NCBI RefSeq assembly: GCF_023101185.1 | Contig: NZ_CP078077.1 | Location: forward strand, 2,323,630-2,387,629 | Origin: Microbacterium galbinum | GTDB taxonomy: Bacteria; Actinomycetota; Actinomycetes; Actinomycetales; Microbacteriaceae | Length of the DNA stretch: 64,000 nucleotides | Reading direction: 5' to 3' | Part shown: positions 46,532 to 53,722 of the stretch, one piece after another | Position numbering within the stretch: the stretch's first letter is position 1 | Layout of the letters: each line of letters begins with the position of its first letter | The notes under the pieces: generated by a model | The model's input: the letters and a program-made list of their open reading frames with translations, nothing else | Databases searched by the model: none | Told to the model about the DNA's origin: nothing | Position numbers and translations under genes: made by a program

Positions 46532-47887
46532 TTACTTGTTGACGCTGAAGCCCTGCGAGTTGCCGTACTCGACCAGCGCGTCCTGCCAGGCGATGAGGCC
46601 CTCGTTCAGGTCGGTGCCGTTCTGGTAGGCCTGGCCGACGGTGTCACCGAAGATGCTGATGCCGTAGACCTGGTAGGGGAGGTAGCTCCAGTCGGGGACC
46701 ACGTCCTCGGCCGCTGCGGCGAGTACCTCGTTGATCTTCTGGCCGCCGAAGTACTCCGGGGCGTCGGAGAGGAACTCCTCGCTCGACAGCTCGGCGGAGG
46801 TCGACGGGAAGCCGCCGCTCTCGAGGAAGAGCGAGATGCTGTCCTCGGAGTTGTTGAGCCACCACAGGAATCCGGCCGCGAGCTCCGGGTTCTCGCTCTG
46901 CGTGGTCACGGCCTGGCCGCCGCCGCCGTTCTCGGCGCTGGCGGGGGTGCCGTCGTAGGTCGGCATCGGAGCGACGCGCCAGTCACCGGCGCCGTCGGGC
47001 GCACCCGAGATGAGGTTGCCGGGCATCCAGGCGCCGATCACGAGGGTCGCGATGCTGCCGTCGCCGAGGGCGCGGAACCACTCGTCGCTCCAGCTGCTGA
47101 CCGGGGCGACGAGGTCTTCCTCGACGAGACGGTTCCAGTTCTCGGTCCACTTCTTCGAACCCTCGTCCTGAAGGTCGATCGTGACGTCGGTGCCGTCGGT
47201 CGAGAAGGGCTGGCCGCCGGCCTGCCAGATCATCGACGTCGCGAAGCCCGCGTCGCCGGTGTCGTTGGTGATGTACGCGTCGGGGTTCGCGGCGTGGATC
47301 GCCTTCGCGGCCTCGTAGTACTCGTCCCACGTGGTCGGCACGGCGATGCCGGCGGCGTCGAACACGGCCTTGTTGTAGAACAGCGCCATGGGGCCCGAGT
47401 CCTGGGGGAGGCCGTAGATGGCGTCACCGTCGGTGACCGAGTTCCAGGTCGAGGCGGTGTAGTCGTCCTCGAAGTCGCCGAAGCCGTACTGAGACAGGTC
47501 GACGAAGGCATCCGTGAGGGCGAACTGCGGGAAGGCGTAGTACTCGACCTGCACGACGTCGGGAGCACCGGAGCCCGCCTTGATGGCGTTCTGCAGCTTC
47601 GTGTACTCGTCGGTGTTGGTGCCGGCATTGACGACGTTGACCTTGACGTTCGGGTACTCGTCCATGAACGCCGCGGCCTGCGCCTCGGCGGAGGGGGTCC
47701 ACGACCAGTACGTGATCTCGCCGCCCTTCTCGAGCGCGGCCTCGACCGAGTCGAACGATCCGTCGCCGGCGGCGCTGCCGCCTCCGGTGCCTCCGGTGCT
47801 GCAGCCGGCCAAGGCGAGAGCCGCGACGGTGCCGGCGGCGAGCACCGTCAGGGTGCGGCGCGCAGCGGGGTGAGGAAGGTGCTTCAT
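46532..47887 (-). CDS. ABC sugar-importer substrate-binding lipoprotein
   Basis: 451 residues with lipoprotein signal peptide: TLTVLAAGTVAALALAGCST, lipobox ALAGC with Cys at about residue 29. The mature protein is an MalE-type (cluster B) binding protein with GGEITYWSWTPSAEAQ, GLPQDSGPMALFYNKAVFDA and WDEYYEAAKAIHA. It delivers an oligosaccharide, most likely a beta-galactoside given its partner genes, to the permease pair. AAAGGA ribosome-binding site. No ATPase gene is in the operon, so it probably uses a shared MsiK/MalK-type ATPase. Confidence 0.94.
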   Translation of the reverse strand: MKHLPHPAARRTLTVLAAGTVAALALAGCSTGGTGGGSAAGDGSFDSVEAALEKGGEITYWSWTPSAEAQAAAFMDEYPNVKVNVVNAGTNTDEYTKLQNAIKAGSGAPDVVQVEYYAFPQFALTDAFVDLSQYGFGDFEDDYTASTWNSVTDGDAIYGLPQDSGPMALFYNKAVFDAAGIAVPTTWDEYYEAAKAIHAANPDAYITNDTGDAGFATSMIWQAGGQPFSTDGTDVTIDLQDEGSKKWTENWNRLVEEDLVAPVSSWSDEWFRALGDGSIATLVIGAWMPGNLISGAPDGAGDWRVAPMPTYDGTPASAENGGGGQAVTTQSENPELAAGFLWWLNNSEDSISLFLESGGFPSTSAELSSEEFLSDAPEYFGGQKINEVLAAAAEDVVPDWSYLPYQVYGISIFGDTVGQAYQNGTDLNEGLIAWQDALVEYGNSQGFSVNK

Positions 47888-47963
47888 TGCTGTGTCCTTT
47901 CGGGAGTGCGATCCAGCATCGGATCGACGTTTTCTGCGATGCGAGGTGCGGGAAGAGGGGTGC

Positions 47964-48854
47964 TTACTGCTTGACGCTTCCCGCGGTGAGACCTGACTGC
48001 CAGAACCGCTGCAGCAGCAGGAAGGCGATCACGATCGGGATGATCGTGAGCAGCGAGCCCATGATCACCAGGTTGTAGATCGGCTGGGATCCGGCCCCGA
48101 TCGCCTGCGAGCTCCACTGGTTCAGGCCCACGGTGAGCGGGTACCAGGCGGGGTCGGAGAGCATGATCAAGGGCAGGAAGTAGTTGTTCCACGTCGCGAC
48201 GACCGTGAAGAGGGCGACGGTCACGATGCCGGGTGCGAGCAGGCGCATCGAGATCGTGAAGAACGTGCGGAACTCCCCGGCGCCGTCGATGCGAGCGGCT
48301 TCCAGCAGTTCGGTCGGCACGGATTCCGAGGCGAACACCCAGATGAGGTAGAGGCCGAACGGGCTGATCAGCGAAGGGATGATGACCGCCCAGGGGGTGT
48401 TCGTCAGACCCAGCTCGCTGAAGAGCAGGAAGGTGGGCACCGCGAGCGCCGTGCCGGGCACCGCGACCGCGCCGAGCACGATCGCGAAGACCGCGCGTCG
48501 GCCGGGGAAGCGGTACTTCGCCAGGCCGTAGCCGGCCATGGTCGCCAGCAGCGTCGCGCCGCCCGCGCCGACCACGACGTAGAGCAGGGTGTTGCCCAGC
48601 CAGCGCAGGAAGATGCCGTCGCGGAACGAGAACGTCGCGACCAGGTTGTCGATGAACGCGAAGTCGTCGGCGAACCAGAGGCCGAACGAGCTGAAGAGGC
48701 CCGACTGCGTCTTGGTCGAGCTGAACAGCAGCCAGACGAGCGGCACGAGCGTGTACAGCGCGTACACGACCATCACGATCAGCAGCGTCTTCGACGACCG
48801 CGGGTTCATCGGGTCGTTGCGCTTGCGTGTGGAGCGGGCGAGGGGGAGTGCCAT
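47964..48854 (-). CDS. ABC sugar-importer permease, MalG type
   Basis: 296 residues, six transmembrane helices. EAA loop is ESVPTELLEAARIDGAGEFR (about 185-205). First helix TLLIVMVVYALYTLVPLVWL. The ATG at 48854 follows the MalF-type stop by one base, with GGAGGTG upstream. It forms the membrane channel with the MalF-type protein. Confidence 0.94.
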   Translation of the reverse strand: MALPLARSTRKRNDPMNPRSSKTLLIVMVVYALYTLVPLVWLLFSSTKTQSGLFSSFGLWFADDFAFIDNLVATFSFRDGIFLRWLGNTLLYVVVGAGGATLLATMAGYGLAKYRFPGRRAVFAIVLGAVAVPGTALAVPTFLLFSELGLTNTPWAVIIPSLISPFGLYLIWVFASESVPTELLEAARIDGAGEFRTFFTISMRLLAPGIVTVALFTVVATWNNYFLPLIMLSDPAWYPLTVGLNQWSSQAIGAGSQPIYNLVIMGSLLTIIPIVIAFLLLQRFWQSGLTAGSVKQ

Positions 48855-48855
48855 C

Positions 48856-49773
48856 TCAGCGCACCTCCGACTTCGAGCCGCGCAGTTGCACGACGTAGGC
48901 GATCACGGCCGTGATGATGCCCATGATGATGGCGATCGTCGCGGCGTAGTTGAACTGCTGGCCCGCGAACGAGAGGTTGTACGCGTACATGTTGGGGGTG
49001 AAGTACGTCGTGATCACGTTCGGGGCGAGGGGGCGCAGGATGTTGGGCTCGTTGAAGAGCTGGAAGCTGCCGATGATCGAGAAGATCGTGGCGATGACGA
49101 GCGCGCCGCGCACGGAGGGGATCTTGATGGAGAAGATCGTGCGCCAGGCGCCGGCGCCGTCGAGCGAGGCCGCCTCGTACATCTCGGTGGGGATCGTCTT
49201 GAGCGAGGAGTAGAAGATCAGCATGTTGTAGCCGACGAACTGCCACGTCACGATGTTTCCGATCGACACGAGGATCCATTCACGGGCGAACGGAGTGATG
49301 AGGTCGCTGCCGAGGAAATCGTTGAAGTTCGACGTCAGACCGAACTGGTCGCCGTAGATGTAGCCCCACATGAGCACCGCGACGACGGCGGGGACCGCGT
49401 ACGGCAGGAAGATCAGGATGCGGAAGAACGAGGCCCCGCGCAGGCGCGCGCTGTCGAGGGCCAGGGCCGCGCCGAGGGCGAGGGCGAGCATGATCGGCAC
49501 CTGCACGACGAGGAAGATCAGCACTCGGCCGAACGCCTCCCAGAACTGGGGGTCGGTGAGGGCGCGCACGTAGTTGTCGACGCCGACGAACGCGTTGCCA
49601 CCGATGAGCTTCTCCTGGAAGAAGCTGAGGTACAGGGCGTACGCGAGCGGGGTGAGGAACACCAGCGCGAACACGAGCATGAACGGGCCGACGAAGGCCC
49701 ATCCCTTCCAGTCGCGCTTCTCGCGGCGGCGGATGCCGGCGGCTCCGGGGGCCGCAATGATTTCAGTCGTCAT
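48856..49773 (-). CDS. ABC sugar-importer permease, MalF type
   Basis: 305 residues from the ATG at 49773 (MTTEIIAAPG), with GGAGAAGG ribosome-binding site; a TTG six codons upstream is less likely. Six transmembrane helices and EAA loop TEMYEAASLDGAGAWRTIFS. First gene of the importer-galactosidase operon, divergent from lacI with two operators between. Confidence 0.93.
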   Translation of the reverse strand: MTTEIIAAPGAAGIRRREKRDWKGWAFVGPFMLVFALVFLTPLAYALYLSFFQEKLIGGNAFVGVDNYVRALTDPQFWEAFGRVLIFLVVQVPIMLALALGAALALDSARLRGASFFRILIFLPYAVPAVVAVLMWGYIYGDQFGLTSNFNDFLGSDLITPFAREWILVSIGNIVTWQFVGYNMLIFYSSLKTIPTEMYEAASLDGAGAWRTIFSIKIPSVRGALVIATIFSIIGSFQLFNEPNILRPLAPNVITTYFTPNMYAYNLSFAGQQFNYAATIAIIMGIITAVIAYVVQLRGSKSEVR

Positions 49774-49813
49774 CGACGAGACCTTCTCCAAGTCCAGGCG
49801 CTCACTGCGCCGT

Positions 49814-49863
49814 GTGTCAACGTCAACATATGCGATCCGCTGCTAGTGTGTCAACGTCAACAC
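49814..49863. promoter_or_regulatory. Twin LacI-family operators
   Basis: GTGTCAACGTCAACAT (49814-49829) and GTGTCAACGTCAACAC (49848-49863), same orientation, 34 bp between starts, each a pseudo-palindrome around a central CG as in LacI-family sites. They flank an ATATGT/CATATG sequence that can be the minus-strand -10, with TTGACA of the second site as -35. Both the sugar operon and lacI would be repressed. Confidence 0.75.
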
Positions 49864-49881
49864 ATGAATGGATGATCAATC

Positions 49882-50931
49882 GTGTCCCTGGAATCCTCGA
49901 CAGAGCAGTCGCCGCGGCGGCGAGACCCCTCGATGGAAGACGTGGCGCGCGAGGCCGGCGTCTCCGGCCAGACCGTCTCCCGGGTGGTGAACGCGCGCGG
50001 CTACGTCGGTGCGGCGACCAGGGAGCGCGTCGAGCAGGCGATGCAGCATCTCGGCTATCGGCCCAACAGTGCGGCCAGGGCTCTGCGATCGGGCCGCTTC
50101 CGCGCCATCGGCGTGATCATGTTCTCGTTCAGCTCCTATGGGAACCAGCGCACGCTCGACGCGATCGCCGTGCGCGCCTCGCAGATGGGCTACGCGCTCA
50201 CCCTGATCCCGGTCGAGTCCAGCGCCCGCGAGACCGTGGCGGGCGCGTTCCGCCGTCTCGAGGAGCATGCCGTCGACGGCATCATCATCGTGGTCGAGGC
50301 CCACCAGCTCGATGAGGCGGAGGTCGAGATCCCCGACGGGTTGCCGATCGTGCTCGTCGACTCGAACCGCGGCTCGACGCATCCGTTCGTCGACACCGAC
50401 CAGGCGCAGGGCGCCCGGCTCGCGACCGAGCATCTGCTCGACCTCGGGCACGAGACCGTCTGGCACGTGTCGGGGCCGACCGAGTCCTACTCCGCCGAAC
50501 GTCGCCGCGAGGCCTGGCGGTCGACGTTGGAGGCGCAGGGTCGCCGGGTTCCCGAGATGATCCCGGGCGACTGGAGCGCTGCCTCCGGCTACCGGGCCGG
50601 TGTCGAGTTGCGCGACCGCGACGACGTCACCGCGGTCTTCGCCGCGAACGACCAGATGGCGATCGGCGTGGTGCGCGCGTTCCGCGAAGCAGGCCGAGAT
50701 ATCCCCGGCGACGTCAGCGTGGTCGGATTCGATGGACTGCCCGACGCGGCGCAGATCTGGCCGCCGCTCACGACGGTGCAGCAGCACCCCGAGAGGGTCG
50801 GCGCGCTCGCGGTCGACGCGCTGCTCGCGGAACTCGACGGGGGAGAGGTCGCGCAGACGCCCCTCGTCGGCACCGAACTCGTCGTCCGCGAGAGCACGGC
50901 ACCCCCGCGCCCCGCTCAACTGGGTCCCTGA
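49882..50931 (+). CDS. LacI-family transcriptional regulator
   Basis: 349 residues from a GTG at 49882. HTH MEDVAREAGVSGQTVSRVVN (residues 18-37) and hinge helix NSAARALRSGRF, then a periplasmic-binding-protein-like effector domain with VFAANDQMAIGVVRAFREAG. Divergent from the importer-galactosidase operon, so it should respond to an imported galactoside. Starting instead at Met18 would remove the polar N-terminus only. The stop codon (TGA 50929-50931) lies inside a REP-like element. Confidence 0.92.
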   Translation: MSLESSTEQSPRRRDPSMEDVAREAGVSGQTVSRVVNARGYVGAATRERVEQAMQHLGYRPNSAARALRSGRFRAIGVIMFSFSSYGNQRTLDAIAVRASQMGYALTLIPVESSARETVAGAFRRLEEHAVDGIIIVVEAHQLDEAEVEIPDGLPIVLVDSNRGSTHPFVDTDQAQGARLATEHLLDLGHETVWHVSGPTESYSAERRREAWRSTLEAQGRRVPEMIPGDWSAASGYRAGVELRDRDDVTAVFAANDQMAIGVVRAFREAGRDIPGDVSVVGFDGLPDAAQIWPPLTTVQQHPERVGALAVDALLAELDGGEVAQTPLVGTELVVRESTAPPRPAQLGP

Positions 50932-50978
50932 GCCTGTCGAAGGTTCCCCCGGAACTGGGTCCCTGAGCCTGTCGAAGG
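50918..50978. repeat. Two REP-like units at the 3' end of lacI
   Basis: Two identical 26-bp units beginning AACTGGGTCCCTGAGC (50918-50943 and 50953-50978), spaced by nine bases. Each contains GGTCCCT and AAGG(A/T)CC half-stems around GAGCCTGTCG. The first supplies the lacI stop codon. Confidence 0.85.
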
Positions 50979-51043
50979 ACCCCGCCCCGCGATGCGCGAC
51001 GGCGGCCTGTGGATAACTCCCGCGGGTGCGCTCAGATTCGGGC

Positions 51044-51049
51044 TACTTT
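51044..51049 (+). promoter_or_regulatory. -10 box for the small lipoprotein gene
   Basis: TACTTT, then GTGGCG, then GTG at 51056 directly followed by the ATG at 51059. Confidence 0.45.
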
Positions 51050-51055
51050 GTGGCG

Positions 51056-51583
51056 GTGATGTCGACTCGATACCCCGCTGCCACCCTCGCACTCGCCGTG
51101 GTCGCCGCCGCCCTCAGCGGCTGCGCACCCGCCCCGGAAGCCACGCCCACCCCGACGCCGGCGTTCGCCAGCGAGGAAGAGGCGTTCGCCGCGGCGGAGG
51201 AGGTGTACCGGGAGTACAACGAGGCGGGGAACGCGCGGATCGCGGGAGAGTCGGATCCGGATCCTCAGGACTTCCTCATCGGAGAGGCGCTGGAGGCTGA
51301 TATCGACGGGATTCGGTTCCTTCAGGAGGAGGGGCTGCGTCTCGTGGGAGTTAATAGCCTCACGTCATTCACAGGAGTCGACGCTTCGGGGCTTGATAGC
51401 GAGCCGACCATCAGTGCACGCATTTGCCTGGACGGAAGCGGCCTCCATGTGCGTGACGCGAACGACGCGGACGTGACTCCGCAGGATCGTGAAGAAGTCG
51501 TCGCTCAGCTGGTTACCTTCGTGCGGGTCGGCGATCAGCTCAAGATCACGACCGAGTCCGCTGCGTCGGCGGATGAGTGCTGA
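51056..51583 (+). CDS. Small secreted lipoprotein of unknown function
   Basis: 175 residues from GTG 51056 (or 174 from the adjacent ATG). Signal peptide STRYPAATLALAVVAAALSGC with lipobox ALSGC, then a Pro/Thr tether (APAPEATPTPTPAF). The globular part begins FASEEEAFAAAEEVYREYNE, an alpha-helical opening like that of several actinobacterial lipoproteins. Two further Cys are present late in the chain, one at the C-terminus. Its TGA overlaps the start of the next gene, so the pair is cotranslated. Confidence 0.8.
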   Translation: MMSTRYPAATLALAVVAAALSGCAPAPEATPTPTPAFASEEEAFAAAEEVYREYNEAGNARIAGESDPDPQDFLIGEALEADIDGIRFLQEEGLRLVGVNSLTSFTGVDASGLDSEPTISARICLDGSGLHVRDANDADVTPQDREEVVAQLVTFVRVGDQLKITTESAASADEC

Positions 51584-52428
51584 TGAAGACTAAACGGCTC
51601 GGTGCTGTGCTTGCGCTTGTATTCATGCTTTCTCTCCACCCTGCGCCTGCGGTCGCAGCGACGCAGGATTGCGCGCCGGCGATCAAGACCGTGGGCCTCT
51701 GCGGCTCCACCGACGGCTCGTCCGTGACGGTCACCGGAACCCAGCCGGGCCCGCAGTACCCCGGCTCGTCGTCGAATCCGGGCTCGAACTCCGGTTACTC
51801 GACCCCGGGAACGTCCGCTCCCCGCTACTCCCGTCCTCAGCAGAACTACGACACGGATGACTGTCGCGGTGTCTCCGACCTTCGATGCGTGCGGGGCGCA
51901 GAACCCGGTCTGACGCCTGAGGCCCCGGCATCCGCCCCCGCCGCCCCGACGATCTCCATCACCGATCTCGTCACCCTCACCCCGGCGACCGCGACGCCGA
52001 CCGCCGACCCCTCTAATGTCGGCATCGCCGGGCTCCCCACGAACTTCGTCACGACCGCATCGGTGCACACCCGCACCGGCACCCTCTTCGGCGCACCCCT
52101 CACCGCCCGCTTCACCCCGGTCGGCTACGACTTCGCCTACGGCGACGGCACCACCGCCCACACCACCACTCCCGGCGCCACCTGGGACACCCTCGACCAA
52201 CCCCAGTTCACCCCCACCGCCACGAGCCACACCTACACCGACCGCGGCACCTACGGCACCACCGTCACCATCCACTACACCGCCGAGATCGACCTCGGCA
52301 CCGGGTGGATCCCCCTCACCGGAACCCTCACCATCCCCGGCCCCACCCAACAGATCCGCATCTACGAAGCCCACACCGCCCTCGTCGCCCACACCTGCAC
52401 CGAACAACCCACCGCCCCCGGCTGCTGA
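51583..52428 (+). CDS. Secreted protein with PKD/beta-sandwich-like domain, unknown function
   Basis: 281 residues. Sec signal peptide (LGAVLALVFMLSLHPAPAVA, cleavage likely after AVAA), a Ser/Gly/Pro/Tyr-rich spacer (residues about 45-85) and a 150-residue domain with YDFAYGDGTTAHTTTPGATW and SHTYTDRGTYGTTVTIHYTA. The GDGTT...HTYTDRGTY order is that of PKD-like domains. Four cysteines in two close pairs may form disulfides. No sortase motif or membrane anchor. Coupled to the lipoprotein gene by a TGATG overlap, which suggests a shared envelope function. Confidence 0.8.
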   Translation: MKTKRLGAVLALVFMLSLHPAPAVAATQDCAPAIKTVGLCGSTDGSSVTVTGTQPGPQYPGSSSNPGSNSGYSTPGTSAPRYSRPQQNYDTDDCRGVSDLRCVRGAEPGLTPEAPASAPAAPTISITDLVTLTPATATPTADPSNVGIAGLPTNFVTTASVHTRTGTLFGAPLTARFTPVGYDFAYGDGTTAHTTTPGATWDTLDQPQFTPTATSHTYTDRGTYGTTVTIHYTAEIDLGTGWIPLTGTLTIPGPTQQIRIYEAHTALVAHTCTEQPTAPGC

Positions 52429-52514
52429 ACACGCACCTGCAGGTGCGATGCACACGACGGCGGGCCATCGACGAGCTCACTCTGCCCCAGGTACCGAGCC
52501 TCCCGCCGTCTCAT

Positions 52515-52588
52515 CTGCACGGATCGATCACACCCGCACGACGAAACCACCGGATGCTCCGTGCAGACGTGACATCTCCGTGCAGACG
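52515..52588. repeat. 74-bp direct repeat, copy 1
   Basis: Begins CTGCACGGATCGATCACACC and contains the complementary CCGTGCAG about 40 bases later, so each copy can fold into an 8-bp stem. A second CTCCGTGCAGACG follows within the copy. Four mismatches separate it from copy 2. Confidence 0.9.
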
Positions 52589-52707
52589 TGCTCGCCTCGC
52601 GCTCACCTGCAGGGAATGACGACGTCTGCAGGGAAGAATGCCCGATGTCTCCCTGCGCGTGTGCGTTATCCCTGCGAACGGAGGCCAGCCCCGAGGCTGA
52701 GCCACAC

Positions 52708-52781
52708 CTGCACGGCTCGATCACACCCGCACGACGAAACCACCGGATGCTCCGTGCAGACGTGACGCCTCCGTGCAAACG
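52708..52781. repeat. 74-bp direct repeat, copy 2
   Basis: Same orientation as copy 1, 193 bases downstream, differing at four positions, all near the ends. The internal 46-base stretch is identical. Confidence 0.9.
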
Positions 52782-52830
52782 AGCACGCGAGGGACGCGAA
52801 AGACGCGCCAGACGTCAGTCGCGGGTGGGC

Positions 52831-53133
52831 TCAGCGCCAGATCGCGGCGATGGCGGCGTTCGCGGCGGTGAGGATTCCGACTAGCCAGAACATCACCGGG
52901 GGCACGGATGCTCCGCGCTTCTGCCGCGCGGTGCCGATGCCGAGCAGTGCGCCGATGACGAGCAGCAGCACGAGCTTCACGCCGATCTTGACGTAGTTCA
53001 GTTCGTACGAGATGCCCCACGGGGCGGCGAGAGCGAGACCGGCGACCGCGGCGATCGCCATGCCGATGCTCATCAGCCGCGTGAAGACGCGCTTACCGCC
53101 GAAAGCCTGCGCCGCCCACGCTCCGAAGAGCAC
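52831..53133 (-). CDS. Small membrane protein, possibly with a damaged start
   Basis: From the first usable start (GTG 53133) 100 residues, three transmembrane helices (LMSIGMAIAAVAGLALAAPW, KLVLLLVIGALLGIGTA, MFWLVGILTAANAAIAAIW). The same frame stays open upstream for about 29 more codons and encodes HETLRHIVLFVHLIGFAVLF, which reads like a natural first helix, but it has no ATG, GTG or TTG. An ATG with a GGTGAGGG site at 53183 is one base out of frame, across a CCC run. Either the gene uses CTG (53175) or a one-base deletion has occurred. No function is assigned. Confidence 0.7.
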   Translation of the reverse strand: MLFGAWAAQAFGGKRVFTRLMSIGMAIAAVAGLALAAPWGISYELNYVKIGVKLVLLLVIGALLGIGTARQKRGASVPPVMFWLVGILTAANAAIAAIWR

Positions 53134-53248
53134 GGCGAAGCCGATCAGGTGGACGAAGAGAACGATGTGGCGCAGGGTCTCATGACCCTCACCGTACGAG
53201 TCCGCGCCTTCCCTCCGCTACGAAGGGAAGGCTGGCCTCAGCGCGCTC

Positions 53249-53722
53249 TCAGCCCCGCAGCTCCTTGATGACGAGGGCGGTGCGCAGCGCGGCATCCGCT
53301 GCTTCGGCGCCCTTGTCCTCCTTCGATCCCTCGAGACCCGCACGGTCGAGACCCTGCTGCTCGTCGTCGAGGGTGAGCACGCCGAAGCCGACGGGCTTGC
53401 CGGTGTCGAGCGAGACGCGGGTGAGGCCATCGGTCGTCGCCGCCGACACGTACTCGAAGTGCGGGGTGCCGCCGCGGATGATCACGCCGAGCGCGACGAC
53501 CGCATCCGCACCACCGGCGAAGGCGGCCTGTGCGGCGACGGCGAGTTCGAAGGATCCCGGCACGCGCACGAGGCGGTGCGTGGCCCGCGCCTCGTTCAGC
53601 ACGCGCTCGGCCCCGGCGATGAGGCCGTTCGTGATCGTGTCGTGCCAGGTGCCGGCGATGATGACGACGTCGAGTCCGCGTCCGTCGATGTTCCCGGTCG
53701 TGGGTGCTCCTGCGCCGCTCAT
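53249..53722 (-). CDS. ribH: 6,7-dimethyl-8-ribityllumazine synthase
   Basis: 157 residues. Lumazine synthase motifs: VVIIAGTWHDTITNGLIAGA, RVPGSFELAVAAQAAF, ALGVIIRGGTPHFEYVSAAT and LDTGKPVGFGVLTLDDEQQ, with the catalytic His in GTPHFEYV. It condenses the ribityl-uracil with dihydroxybutanone phosphate, the product of the preceding RibBA. The start overlaps the ribBA stop by four bases; last gene of the rib operon. Confidence 0.95.
   Translation of the reverse strand: MSGAGAPTTGNIDGRGLDVVIIAGTWHDTITNGLIAGAERVLNEARATHRLVRVPGSFELAVAAQAAFAGGADAVVALGVIIRGGTPHFEYVSAATTDGLTRVSLDTGKPVGFGVLTLDDEQQGLDRAGLEGSKEDKGAEAADAALRTALVIKELRG

Larger units (their letters stand above)
52429..52830. other. 402-bp gap between convergent genes, with duplicated elements
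   Basis: I find no convincing gene. ORFs here are short and made of repeat sequence. The gap contains two 74-bp near-identical copies plus smaller variants of CTCCGTGCAGACG and CTGCAGGGA/TCCCTGCG motifs between them. Confidence 0.7.

Noticed and set aside
52429..52830. Small genes on either strand in the 402-bp gap
   Set aside because: The longest frames translate the repeated elements themselves (for example the same SARSIRWFRRAG string twice) and have no start signals.
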